From Algibacter pacificus (GTDB lineage Bacteria; Bacteroidota; Bacteroidia; Flavobacteriales; Flavobacteriaceae), in assembly GCF_008033385.1 (NCBI RefSeq), contig NZ_VOGY01000004.1, forward strand, positions 124,001 through 188,000: a stretch of DNA of 64,000 nt, written 5' to 3'. Within the stretch, counting starts at the first letter, position 1; each line of letters begins with the position of its first letter. The notes under the pieces are model-generated. The model ran no database searches. It saw nothing but the letters and a program-made list of their open reading frames with translations, and had not been told where the DNA came from. Position numbers and translations under genes: made by a program. Positions 1 to 9,717 of the stretch are shown here, piece by piece.

Positions 1-1806
1 AGCCAATGGCAATCCTTTTTTCTCAATATTCTGACCAGGTAATTTTACTTCCCTATGAATTAGTTTAGTTCTCCAATTATCCCCTAAATCAAATAAAATA
101 TCAAGAAATTCATCTGGAATATTTGCTTCCTTATCTTCTAAATGAAGTGTATTTGGACTTAATTTTTTAAAATCACCGTTTTGGTTGGGTATTATTGCAT
201 AAGTAGAAAATGAATCTGTTTCCTTAAAATCAATTAAAAAACTATAAAACTTATTAAGCCAAGTTAAAGGTTCTTCTTTTTCATTTAATTTAATCGAAAG
301 GGATTTTAAACTACCAACTACCTCTAATTCAGATAATAATATTTCAAGTGTATATCGTAACTCCCTATCCCAATTTTTAAGTTCATCTTTAGGACCAGTA
401 GCTTTTATCCAACTAATTAAAACATCTTTTTTAGGTAGTTTTTCAACACCAATAAAAGGCTTCACAATTTCATAAAAGGATAATTTATCTGTATCCGTTT
501 CTCCATAGTTTGGAATAAAGGCGGTATTTAATTTTACACAACTGGGTTTATCTGTTTCAATAATATCTTTTTCATTAATAAATGCTCTATAATTTTTCTG
601 TAATTTTTCAAACCAGCTCTTAGAAAAAGTTTGCCATTTTTCATCGGGTAACCTTGAAAAGGCACAAACGAATAAATTTTTAGCTTTAATTTCAATCAGG
701 TAATCTGTGAAGTTTTTAGCAGCTTCAACCCCTTTCTCAACTAACGCTCTATTTTCAATATGATCTGGTGCGCTTTCACTATGAATTGGAATACCATCTC
801 TATCTTCTGTTGGGTGTAATTTAAATCCATTAAAAATAAATGGAAAATAGAATTTATCTGAGCCTATTAAAGGGAAATCCCTGTATAAATTTGGAGTTTT
901 ACCAAAGTTTTCAATTAATTTAAGGTCTTCAAAGTTGTTAACTTCCACAGATAGTGAAAGTTCTTTAGTGTAATACGTTATAAAGAAGCGAGTATCGTCT
1001 TGACTTAATTTTATTTTCGTTTTTCTGATTTTTCCGTCATTAAAAACTTCTTCACTCTTATAGATATTTTTTGTGGAAGAAATATGATCTATAATCCTAA
1101 CATTTTTAATTTTTGGAATATTGACTAATGTTAAGGGCAGTGTGTTTTTTAAATCACTCAATCCATCCTTAGCTGCATCCAATTTTTCTTTATTTACAAG
1201 AGGGTATTCAAATGATGTATCAAAGTCTGCTTCAACTCTATTAACTTCATAATCTTCTTTGACTGAAAAAATAGGATCTGTTTCTATTTTTCTAATCTTC
1301 TCAAGTGCAGACTCAATTTTAGGTAACAATTCTTCAGAAGTTCTCCCACTTCTGTCTAATACAACTTCAAAATCTTTATAATGATTTTTATGATTTACAA
1401 TACCTTTTACTGTAATTATCTCTGACAACAAATGTGTGGCAATAAAACCTGTTCCAAATTTACCTGTTACGGATTCATCTGAGTTCCCAGAATCTTTTGA
1501 ACTAACCTGCTGTATTAATCCTGTTATATTAGATACTTTAAAAGGGTTACCATTGTGTCTAAACACAAGTTTATCTGTTGAAAGTTCAATTTCTACAGAA
1601 ACCTTCTCAAATTTATTTTTTAAATCTTTTGCATTCTGCATTAATTCCCATATCCAACGTTTAGAAGACTGTGATGGGTCATTTAATACTTTACTTAATT
1701 TTTCACGTATTTTATCTGCTGTTAATTTATAATTATTATTTCTAATTATAGCATCAACATCATCGACGTCAATTTTATTTACTTCTTGATTTTGTTTTTC
1801 ATTCAT
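1..1806 (-). CDS. GHKL (HSP90-like) ATPase domain protein, C-terminus beyond window
   Basis: The reading frame is open from an ATG at 1804-1806 to the left edge of the window, giving at least 602 residues with no stop that I found. The N-terminal part has an HSP90-like ATP-binding fold: an N-box of the form WELMQNAKD near residue 50 and a glycine turn KFGTGF near residue 115. The rest is not recognised. Large GHKL ATPases of this sort (sacsin-N/Hsp90-like) are common in bacterial defence islands. The gene sits 22 bp downstream of a small unknown gene at the end of the type I restriction cluster, on the same strand, so it is probably part of that operon. A defence role is inferred from context and not shown by the sequence. 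Confidence 0.8.
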   Translation of the reverse strand, partial: MNEKQNQEVNKIDVDDVDAIIRNNNYKLTADKIREKLSKVLNDPSQSSKRWIWELMQNAKDLKNKFEKVSVEIELSTDKLVFRHNGNPFKVSNITGLIQQVSSKDSGNSDESVTGKFGTGFIATHLLSEIITVKGIVNHKNHYKDFEVVLDRSGRTSEELLPKIESALEKIRKIETDPIFSVKEDYEVNRVEADFDTSFEYPLVNKEKLDAAKDGLSDLKNTLPLTLVNIPKIKNVRIIDHISSTKNIYKSEEVFNDGKIRKTKIKLSQDDTRFFITYYTKELSLSVEVNNFEDLKLIENFGKTPNLYRDFPLIGSDKFYFPFIFNGFKLHPTEDRDGIPIHSESAPDHIENRALVEKGVEAAKNFTDYLIEIKAKNLFVCAFSRLPDEKWQTFSKSWFEKLQKNYRAFINEKDIIETDKPSCVKLNTAFIPNYGETDTDKLSFYEIVKPFIGVEKLPKKDVLISWIKATGPKDELKNWDRELRYTLEILLSELEVVGSLKSLSIKLNEKEEPLTWLNKFYSFLIDFKETDSFSTYAIIPNQNGDFKKLSPNTLHLEDKEANIPDEFLDILFDLGDNWRTKLIHREVKLPGQNIEKKGLPLA

Positions 1807-1828
1807 AACTTTTTTTCCAATTTCACTT

Positions 1829-2191
1829 TTAAAAACGAATATCTTCCCTCACAAACCCACTAAAATCAAACCCAGTACCACCAGATTTTACATCTTGTAA
1901 ATATTTAAACTGTCCATCTGCTGAAATTTCTAAATCTACGGCATCTTTATCATCTCGAACTTTAAACGAACTGTGTAAGTTGCCTACAAAACCTTTTGGT
2001 AATGTTATCCATATTACTTTAGTCTCATTATTAAGCAATAAATGCACATCATCCTTAAATTTATTGGTACCTACATTGAACCACCATACGGCTTTAGATT
2101 TATTTATTTTAGAATAGCTGGTATTACTACTATTTAAATAAGCTCTTTTTGTTGCACTTATATAATCAATTATTTCCTTTTTTGTTTTCAT
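1829..2191 (-). CDS. Small conserved hypothetical protein of restriction cluster
   Basis: A 120-residue soluble protein that I do not recognise. It has a basic helical start (MKTKKEIIDYISATKRAYL) and a central beta-rich part with FNVGTNKFKDDVHLLL and VIWITLPKG. There is no signal peptide or membrane segment. It lies between the HEPN-motif protein and the GHKL ATPase, all on the minus strand with short gaps, so it is likely co-transcribed with them. The mixed alpha/beta look with several Trp residues could suit a small nuclease or DNA-binding accessory protein, but no catalytic motif is evident. Confidence 0.7.
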   Translation of the reverse strand: MKTKKEIIDYISATKRAYLNSSNTSYSKINKSKAVWWFNVGTNKFKDDVHLLLNNETKVIWITLPKGFVGNLHSSFKVRDDKDAVDLEISADGQFKYLQDVKSGGTGFDFSGFVREDIRF

Positions 2192-2243
2192 GGCCTAATA
2201 CTTTAAAACACCTGATTAATTAAACTTGATAACTCCATAATTA

Positions 2244-2822
2244 CTATTTCAGTGAATAAATTAAATCAATACCAGAAAAAATACTAAGTCCAATGGTCCT
2301 AGTATCAGAAAATACATCTAGCTCATGACTTTCTTTGTTTCGTAAATCTTTTAAAAGCAAAGCATTTTCAAATTGCATTGCGGTAATCCAACTACATTTT
2401 TTAGCATAGGTTAATAGGTTATGCAACATTGGTTTACCTTTAAACGACTCATCTTTTGTTGCTTTATCTTTTAATTTATTTTCTACCACTTTAGCTAATA
2501 CTCTAACTGCTTCTGTCGTTTTTCCGTCGCTTAAATTAGAAATTACCGTTTCCAACTCAATATGAACTGTAAAATCTAAAGTATCTACAGATGTTTTTAG
2601 CTTTTCTAGCTCAGCAATAATACCAACATCTACATTTTGCTGAGTTTTAAGATATTTTTCAAATAGACCCAAATAAGCTTTTTTCGTTTCGTAATTATCC
2701 TTTCGTAATCTCTTTATAATACGGTCTGTTTTTATAGCACGTTCATACTTATCGTTAAACAACCATGCAATAAGTAAACCTAGAACAGCTATTATTAACC
2801 AAGAATTATCTTCATTTTTCAT
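2244..2822 (-). CDS. Membrane-anchored protein with HEPN-type RNKESH motif
   Basis: A 192-residue protein with one N-terminal membrane segment (about residues 8-22), then a charged helical stretch, then a helical C-terminal domain. Near the C-terminus it has RNKESH (residues 161-166). This fits the Rx4-6H signature of HEPN RNases with a polar residue right after Arg. HEPN domains are common in abortive-infection and toxin proteins. The gene follows hsdS by 3 bp and is followed by another small gene, so it appears to be cargo of the restriction operon. A membrane-tethered RNase or an adaptor domain is inferred. The single motif could be chance, although its place in a helical C-terminal domain is typical. 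Confidence 0.6.
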   Translation of the reverse strand: MKNEDNSWLIIAVLGLLIAWLFNDKYERAIKTDRIIKRLRKDNYETKKAYLGLFEKYLKTQQNVDVGIIAELEKLKTSVDTLDFTVHIELETVISNLSDGKTTEAVRVLAKVVENKLKDKATKDESFKGKPMLHNLLTYAKKCSWITAMQFENALLLKDLRNKESHELDVFSDTRTIGLSIFSGIDLIYSLK

Positions 2823-2825
2823 ACC

Positions 2826-4047
2826 CTAAAACACCTGATTAATTAAACTCTTTTGTAAGGCTTTGGAACTTTGGATTTTGGATTCTGTAGTCAAAATATT
2901 ATCAACTATAAGAGATAATTCATTAGCAATATTTTTTTGAGTTTCAATTGGCGGTACTCGAATTTCAGTTTCATTAAAATCATCTAAACTCAAAGTCATT
3001 CTTGTTACTCCTTTTGCTTTCCTACTAAAACTATATAATATTTTAGGGTTATTGAAAACAAATCTTTTAAAATTTAAATCCATTTTTTTTTTAAATTTTA
3101 ACCTAACTAGATGATAGCTATGAAGTGTATTCGGTAAATCTTCAGTAACTACCGCTGAATGCCCAATATCATCTGCCGTTTCGGAGCTAGGCGTAAATAA
3201 AACATCTCCAATGGAAATTTGATTTTTTATCAATTGATTACTATTTGCTGTTACTTTCATAAAGTCAATTCTAGAGTCTATATTTTTATCTATGCTCGAA
3301 TAAACATCCATATAATTCAAAAGATTTATCTCTTTTTCATCCTCTTTTATTTTCTTATTTACTCCGCTAGTATTGATTACACCAAGTTCTTTTATTTTTA
3401 ACAACTTCCATCCCTTAGGAATAACTTCTTTATTTTGAGATAAGTTATATCCATTTAACAAATTAATCATTCTTACATCTTTGAAACCTTTCATTTTATC
3501 CAAAACCTCATTCTCCCTCTCAACAACCTCATCCATAGCCCAAAGTAATTCAGCAAGTTTAGCTTGTTGATCTTTTGGTGGTAGCAGGAATTCTTGTTGT
3601 TTTAAATCTCCCCAATTTATGGTTGGTGATAAACCTCCAACAGAAATATCTACCATTCTGTGCATAAATTGGTCGGAATGTAAAAAGAAAGGAAATAGGT
3701 TTTGGTTCTATGATTTCTTCGTTTGCTCTAAACACAAAAGCGTGAGCAGAACAAATACCATCAAAATCTACAATAGCTGCTTTACGTTGGTAAGCACGTC
3801 GTTTTCCAAAAATAACATCACCAGGATAACATCTTAATTTACCACCTTTAACATCAGATGGCACTCCTTTTCTACGAATGTGAATATCGTTTGCATCTAT
3901 ATGTTCTAAACCAACATAAATATCAACTTCAGCTTCGTCTGGTTTTACTGTTTTAGATATTTTTTGAGCAATATCTTCAAACTTAAAAGTTTTCCAAGTG
4001 GATTTGTCTAAATTATTCAAATCTATTTTTTGTGTCATAGTTTCCAT
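2826..4047 (-). pseudogene. hsdS: Type I restriction specificity subunit HsdS, frameshifted
   Basis: Two overlapping frames together make one HsdS. The first (from the ATG at 4045-4047) carries target-recognition domain 1, with VGLEHIDANDIHIRRKG and PGDVIFGKRRAYQRKA. The second carries the central conserved region (GGLSPTINWGDLKQQEFLLP), TRD2 and the final coiled segment, and ends at 2826. The frames meet near 3690-3700. Removing one G of the GG at 3698-3699 restores a continuous EPKLFPFFLHSDQFMHRM reading, so a 1-bp insertion is the simplest explanation. The start directly follows the hsdM stop codon at 4048. Unless this is a sequencing error, no full specificity subunit is made; a half-subunit made from the first frame is possible. 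Confidence 0.85.
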
Positions 4048-5508
4048 TTAATCTAAGATTTCAAATAATTCATTCATACTTTTTTCAAGTGTTTTAGATT
4101 GTTTTTTCCAATCAGAAATTGCATCGTTAACAGATAAAACTGGCTTACTAGTATCCACATTACTTAAAAACTGCGCAATATTTAAGCTTCCTTTGTTTTA
4201 TAATATTTCTTCAATAGAAACAATTTTAGCAAAGTCATCAATATTCTTAAAGTCTTTGTATGCATTAAAAATAGTATCAATATGTTTTTGCTCTAAAAAA
4301 GCGATGTTCTTTTCTTGTTTTACTTCTTTTAAAGCATTAATAATTAAAACTTTGCCTTTTTTATCTTTTGTCTTATTGGTTTTGGTAATTAACAAACAAG
4401 CTTCCATTGGCGAGTTATAAAATAAGTTTGGCCCTAAACCAATAACACATTCTACCAAATCTTCTTCAATCATTTTACTACGCATTTCGGCTTCAGAATC
4501 TCTAAATAAAATACCGTGTGGCCATAACGAAATAGAACGTCCGTTTTCAACATCTAAACTTTTTTGTATGTGTTGCTGAAAGGCATAATCTGCACAACCT
4601 TGTGGAGGTGTTCCCCAAAGGTTACGCCCAAATGGGTCGTTGGTAAACGCTTTTTGGTCCCAAGCTTTAATAGAGTATGGTGGGTTGGCTAGTATGACAT
4701 TAAAGGTTTTTAGTGTGTCGTTTTCTAAAAAGGCAGGTTGCGCCAGGGTATCGCCACGTACAATGCTAAACTCCTCTATACCGTGCATAAACATATTCAT
4801 ACGTGCTATGGCAGAAGTAATCAGGTTTATTTCTTGTCCGTATAATTTTAAGGTTCGGTATTCTTTGCCTTCATCACGTAAATGCAACGCGCAGTTTAAT
4901 AGTAAACCTCCTGAGCCACAGGTTGGGTCGTAAACAGATTCTCCTGGTTGTGGGTCCATAATCATGGTCATAAGTTTTACAACGGTACGGTTGGTGTAAA
5001 ACTCGGCTGCTGTATGGCCGCTATCGTCTGCAAACTCTTTAATTAAGTATTCGTAAGCATTTCCTAATTGGTCGTCTGGTACGTTTTCTAAATTAAGTTT
5101 GTGTTGCGAGTAATGTTCTATAAGGTTGGTAAGCGTTTCATCACTTAACCTGTTTTTATTAGTCCAAGAGGCATCACCAAAAATACCGTAAAGCGTTTCT
5201 GGGTTTGCTTTTTCTATAGCACGCATGGCATCTTGTATGGCAATACCAACATTAGTTGTGGTTTCGCGTACGGTGTTCCAATGTGCGTTTTCTGGTACTA
5301 TAAAATGATGATTTTCGGCAAATGCTGCGTATTCTAAATCGCCTTCTCCTTCTTCTAGAGCTTTTTCAAACTCTTCATCGTACACATCGCAAATACGTTT
5401 AAAAAACAATAACGGAAATATGTATTGTTTATAATCTCCTGCATCTATGGTACCGCGCAATGCGGTTGCTGCTCCCCAAAGGTATTTTTCTAGGTTTTGT
5501 TGGGTCAT
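4048..5508 (-). pseudogene. hsdM: Type I N6-adenine methyltransferase HsdM (copy 1), premature stop
   Basis: The first 436 residues form a near-complete HsdM: an N-terminal helical domain (KYLWGAATALRGTID), SAM motif DPTCGSGG at 194-201 and catalytic motif NPPY at 275-278. An in-frame TAA at 4198-4200 (codon 437) follows EEIL. After it the same frame continues for 49 sense codons to a TAA at 4048-4050, reading NKGSLNIAQFLSNV and a coiled tail that ends just before the hsdS ATG. That continuation looks like the usual HsdM C-terminus, which helps contact HsdS. A single AAA-to-TAA change would explain the stop. The truncated protein may still fold, but assembly with HsdS is doubtful. Confidence 0.85.
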
Positions 5509-5510
5509 GG

Positions 5511-7376
5511 TTATTCTTCTATACTTTGTTGTTCAACAGCGTTCATAATTTCATTGGCACTAATATCTTTACCTGAAGTCAATTGAGAAATAGCTTGAAT
5601 AACATACTGTCCACGTTTTTTAATAAAAGCTTCAAAATCTGTGGTTACTTTTTCTTTTTTATCCTCTGGTGATAAATTTTCATAGCCTCCATTTTTTAAT
5701 TCTTCAATAGGAATTAAATGTGATTTTAAACGCGTGTTCACAATATCTTCACTAGTCCAATCGTAACGTTCCTTTAAATATTTAAAAGGTTCTTTATTAC
5801 TAATATTTAGATTGGTTTTATCAGTTATTAATGAACAATTTAATGCTAAATAACTTTCTACTTCTGCTTCTTTTAAAAGTGCATCAGGAAAAACATGATG
5901 GTAATGTCTTCTACCATCAATTAACTGCTGTCTGTTTAATGTAGAACCATCTGCAAAATCAATAGCACCTAACTTTGTAAAAACAGCCATAATTCCTCTC
6001 GCTCTAATATTTTCACGTTTTGGCCAACCTACTTTTACCAATTCATCAATAGTTGTTAATGTATATTTTTCTCTATTTAATACAGGAACATCTTTTTCAG
6101 TAAAATAAACATCAGGAGTTTTTTCTTTTTTCAGAATAATAGATTTCAACGCCATAAAATCTGCATAAGCATTTGAAGCTGCTGAATTTTCATATCTGTC
6201 GGTAAAGAAACTAGACCATAAATACTTTTTTAATAAGATTTCTGCTTGTCCTCTGGCATCTAAATTTTCTGGAATAACAGTGTAAAGAGCAGCTATAACA
6301 GAAAGTACTGCATTGGTAGGTAATCTGTTTTTATCATGAATGCCTTGCGATTCCATAAAAGTTGCCATTTTAGCGAGTCCGCTACACATAAGATCCCAAT
6401 TTTCTACTAAAGTATCTTTTTGCATATCCCACATACCACGCTGATTTGGGAGTTTATCTTGTATTAAAGCAGATGTTGCTAATATTAAGAAAGGAAGTTC
6501 GAAATAGTAATGTATGTTAGGATAATCTGCATCTAATTTATTTTGATAATCATCTAACGACACCCCTTTAACGCCCTCAATTTCAGCTCTAATAATATCA
6601 TACTGAGATAGAGGTTTACTATTGGTATTCATGTTGATAAAAACTTGTAAAGCAGTATCTTTACCAGTTTGACTTGGCAATGCTAAATACGGCAAATTAA
6701 AATGAGAAATGGTTTCTCTATAATCTCGAATAATTTTTAAAATTTCATTTTTAAAATTCATCCAAGAAAACAGATTTTCTTCATAATTTTCATCACCAGA
6801 AGCAGGTTTCATAGGTAACAATGCATCGTCCACCCATTTTTCATATTCTGAAGAAATATCGCCAGGTCTAAATAATTCCATTGGAATTAATCCTCGCTGA
6901 AAAGTATCATTTGGATTATCTGCCCATAAAGGCATTAGATTTCCTTTTTTATTTTGATATCTAGTTTTATAAAATACATTAACTTCTAATGCTTCTTCTG
7001 TTTTTTCAAAATAACGATCGTATTTACTGATATATAAAAAGAATTTTACATCTTCATAATTGTTGTGTAAGGTTCTCCATAAAGAGGTTAATCGTTGCTG
7101 ACCATCTAAAAGATGCTCTGTTACTCTGGCTCCAGTTTCAGGAGCAGTTGCAATGTATCTTGATACAAAATGTTCTTTATCTACATTAAGTAATAAGGTT
7201 ACACCTAATGGTAAATTTAAAATAACGGTGTCTAATAAACTAGCTATTCTATTTCTATCCCAAGCTTGATGACGTTGAAATCTAGGTAATTTAATCTCTC
7301 CATTTTGAATTTTTTGAAACCAGATTGAAACCTGTCTGTCCTGCGCCGAACTTGAAGGCATTTTATTATTCATCAT
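5511..7376 (-). CDS. DUF262/DUF1524 (GmrSD-like) nuclease
   Basis: A 621-residue protein. Its N-terminal DUF262 domain shows LPRFQRHQAWDRNRIASLLD and the nucleotide-binding LLDGQQRLTSLW motif. The C-terminal DUF1524-type HNH nuclease region has RRHYHHVFPDALL, followed by the Asn-rich NLNISNKEPFKYL. DUF262/DUF1524 proteins include GmrSD and BrxU, which cut DNA carrying modified bases. It begins 4 bp inside the end of the second hsdM (ATGA overlap) and ends 2 bp before the first hsdM, so it is translationally embedded in the type I operon. The reading frame is intact, unlike its neighbours. A type IV-like role against phages with modified DNA is inferred from the family. Confidence 0.88.
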   Translation of the reverse strand: MMNNKMPSSSAQDRQVSIWFQKIQNGEIKLPRFQRHQAWDRNRIASLLDTVILNLPLGVTLLLNVDKEHFVSRYIATAPETGARVTEHLLDGQQRLTSLWRTLHNNYEDVKFFLYISKYDRYFEKTEEALEVNVFYKTRYQNKKGNLMPLWADNPNDTFQRGLIPMELFRPGDISSEYEKWVDDALLPMKPASGDENYEENLFSWMNFKNEILKIIRDYRETISHFNLPYLALPSQTGKDTALQVFINMNTNSKPLSQYDIIRAEIEGVKGVSLDDYQNKLDADYPNIHYYFELPFLILATSALIQDKLPNQRGMWDMQKDTLVENWDLMCSGLAKMATFMESQGIHDKNRLPTNAVLSVIAALYTVIPENLDARGQAEILLKKYLWSSFFTDRYENSAASNAYADFMALKSIILKKEKTPDVYFTEKDVPVLNREKYTLTTIDELVKVGWPKRENIRARGIMAVFTKLGAIDFADGSTLNRQQLIDGRRHYHHVFPDALLKEAEVESYLALNCSLITDKTNLNISNKEPFKYLKERYDWTSEDIVNTRLKSHLIPIEELKNGGYENLSPEDKKEKVTTDFEAFIKKRGQYVIQAISQLTSGKDISANEIMNAVEQQSIEE

Positions 7377-8854
7377 ATAAAATCTTTCAATATTGTTTTA
7401 AACTTCTTTTCTGCTTTCTGGCTTTCAGCCCAAGCGGTTTTTAAATTGGATAATGCTTCTTCTACACTAGGTAAATTATCCTCTATTATTTTTTCAACGT
7501 ATAAAGGAATATTTAAGTTAAAGTCGTTTTCTTCAATATCGGTCATTGAAGCCACTTTTACATAGTTTTCAACATCCTTATTCTCATTATACCAATCGAA
7601 TAATTGATTAATATGTTCAGTCTCTAAATAATTTTGAGCACGACCAACACGCACTTGATCGGAGCCATCAATAAATAAAACTTTATCTTTTTTATCTAAA
7701 TCTTTATTTTGTTTAAACACCATAGCACAGGCTGCTAATTGTGTGCCGTAAAATATATTTGGCCCTAAGCCGATAACGGCTTCTAACAAATCGTCTTCCA
7801 ACAATTTTTTACGGATTTTACCTTCGGCTCCTTTTCTGAATAATGCACCATGAGGTAAAACAACCGTCATACGACCAGTACTATTCATAGATTTTATCAT
7901 GTGTTGTACCCAAGCCATATCGCCATTCCCTTTTGGTGGTACGCCTGCAATATTTCTTCCAAATGGATCATTTGCCCAATTTTCTGCTCCCCATTCTTTT
8001 AATGAAAATGGCGGATTTGCAATCACGCAATCGAAGGTTTTTAAACGATCGGCCGCAAAAAATGCGGGTTGTCTTAATGTATCGCCTCTAGATATTTGAA
8101 AATCTTCAATACCATGTAAAAACATGTTCATTCTTGCAATAGAACTAGAGGTTAAGTTTTTTTCTTGTCCGAATAATTTAAGTGTTCTATAATCTTAGTT
8201 GTTTTCTTTTAAATGATCTACACATTCTAACAACATACCACCAGTACCACAAGCAAGATCGTAAATGGTTTCTCCTTCGTGAGGATCTAATATTTTACCT
8301 AACAAATGCACTACAGAACGTGGTGTATAAAACTCCCCTGCTTTTTTATTGGTTAAATCTGCAAAGTGTTTTATTAAATACTCGTAAGCATTACCAAGAA
8401 TATCAGGTTCTACTAAAGAGTTTGATAAACTGTATTGAGAGAAATGCTCAATTAAATCGATTAATAAACGATCTGATAATTTGTTCTTATTGCTCCATTG
8501 TGCATCACCAAAAATGCCATATAACAGTTCTTGATTGGCTTGCTCTATGCCTCGAAGCGCCTTTTCAATAGCTAGTCCTACATTAGTGGTTGTTTCTCTA
8601 ACGTCTTTCCAATGACAACCTTCTGGAATTTCGAATCTATGAAATTCTGGTAGAGAAGCGTATTCGATATCGCCTTCTGATTCTTCTAAGGCTTGTTGAT
8701 ATTCTTCATCATAAACATCGGATAGACGTTTAAAAAACAGCAGTGGAAATATATATATTTTAAAATCTGAAGCATCAACTGGTCCTTTAAGAATCCAAGC
8801 GGCTTTAGATAAATATTGTTCTAATTGTGATAAAGTTAGTTTTTCTTTACTCAT
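7373..8854 (-). pseudogene. hsdM: Type I N6-adenine methyltransferase HsdM (copy 2), premature stop
   Basis: A second HsdM, split by an in-frame TAA at 8195-8197 (codon 220). The upstream part (219 residues) holds the N-terminal helical domain and SAM motif DLACGTGG at 199-206. The downstream part, in the same frame, continues DYRTLKLFGQEKNLTSSS and holds the catalytic NPPF motif. Its first internal ATG is at 8131, giving 252 residues. Copy 1 reads KEYRTLKLYGQE at the matching place, so AAA to TAA is the likely change. The break separates the SAM-binding motif from the catalytic motif, so methylation activity should be lost unless the two halves associate or the stop is read through. The two copies are clearly homologous but diverged. 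Confidence 0.85.
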
Positions 8855-8887
8855 ATTTTATGAAGTACTTTGTATAGTCTCTTTTTA

Positions 8888-9253
8888 TTAAAGAATTTGA
8901 TAATTACGTTTATCTACCATTTGCATAATACCTGCATGTTCAAATAATTTACCAACTGAATGTACATTGCATGGTTTTGCATTGAGTTCTCTTGGAAAAT
9001 TTGTCTCAAAAATGGTTCTATTGTAGGTGTTGTTATTCAGTTTAGTAGCTTCGAAAATTGTTTCTAACATGTGTAGAGGAATATTTACAGAAGTATTTGT
9101 ACCTACTTGAACTCTAAATCCTTCTGAATTATTATAGTTTTTACACTTATAAGGCGGAATGTCTCTTACTATTTTGAAGTTTTTTTCAGGTGTTAAGTGT
9201 AAGTTTAAGGTAATATTACTCTTTAACAGTCGTAAAGCTTCAGTCCATTTCAT
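8888..9253 (-). CDS. Hypothetical protein heading the restriction operon
   Basis: A 121-residue protein not assigned to a family. It starts MKWTEALRLLKSN, has an extended middle region (SEGFRVQVGTNTSVNIPLHMLETIF) and ends with NVHSVGKLFEHAGIMQMVDKRNYQIL. The middle and end look like a small DNA-binding or wedge-type module similar to ones fused to restriction proteins, but this is only an impression. It lies 33 bp upstream of hsdM copy 2, on the same strand, with a long AT-rich leader before it, so it is probably the first gene of the operon. Confidence 0.65.
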   Translation of the reverse strand: MKWTEALRLLKSNITLNLHLTPEKNFKIVRDIPPYKCKNYNNSEGFRVQVGTNTSVNIPLHMLETIFEATKLNNNTYNRTIFETNFPRELNAKPCNVHSVGKLFEHAGIMQMVDKRNYQIL

Positions 9254-9428
9254 TAATCTTAATTTTTTTTAAAAATAACTAATTCCCTTGATATATATTT
9301 ATGGAAACCCATAATTATATAAAACTATAATTATAGATTAACTAAAGTTGAAGTTTACTGTGTTCTTTTAAATTTTGTTTTAATACATGAAACTTTATTT
9401 TTTCATCTGTGCAATTAAGACTTACGGC

Positions 9429-9450
9429 TGTAATATCGGCAGATAAAATA
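9429..9450 (+). repeat. 22-bp direct repeat, left copy
   Basis: Matches 10283-10304 in 21 of 22 positions. Both start TGTAATATC, then differ at one base (G here, A in the other), then end GCAGATAAAATA. About 14 bp later both copies have TTAGTTG followed by ACT. The two copies flank the hipB gene and the hipA remnant. Confidence 0.7.
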
Positions 9451-9510
9451 TTTGCCCATTTAGTTGTACTACGGTTCTCGTTTATAATTAGAACCAAAAA
9501 TAAACAGCTG

Positions 9511-9717
9511 ATGAAAGAAAAAAAGAAATTAAAGACGATAAAAAAGCACATTAAAAGCTTCCCCGGGGTAAACTCTGAACCCCATGGTAACAGAACAAGA
9601 AAAACCATCAATTTTGAGGTACCTGGCCATGAGGACATAACTAGCAGTATTTCTGCTCTCTTGGAAATGTGCTATGTTGCACTAGACCTAAATGGCGTAA
9701 GACTCTTGTTTAAATGA
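9511..9717 (+). CDS. Doubtful small ORF (68 aa)
   Basis: A possible 68-residue basic protein starting MKEKKKLKTIKKHIKSFPG and ending LLEMCYVALDLNGVRLLFK. It is the only plus-strand frame in the first 40 kb that is not obviously a shadow of a minus-strand gene. I recognise no family, see no clear ribosome binding site and no partner gene. It may be a fragment of a displaced gene. A frame on the opposite strand (9342-9638) covers much of the same stretch and looks less like protein. Confidence 0.25.
   Translation: MKEKKKLKTIKKHIKSFPGVNSEPHGNRTRKTINFEVPGHEDITSSISALLEMCYVALDLNGVRLLFK

Noticed and set aside
3681-3705. Phase-variable switch in hsdS
   Set aside because: The break lies in AAAACC/GGTTTT without a long homopolymer or tandem repeat, so slipped-strand switching is unlikely.
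2826-8854. The broken hsdM/hsdS as simple partner of the hsdR at 21843
   Set aside because: They are 13 kb away in a different transcription unit and are broken; a shared ancestry is possible but not shown. Kept only as an alternative to the pAgo-HsdR idea.
9342-9638. 98-residue minus-strand frame opposite the doubtful 68-residue ORF
   Set aside because: Composition looks unlike protein and there is no start context; at most one of the two strands can be coding here.
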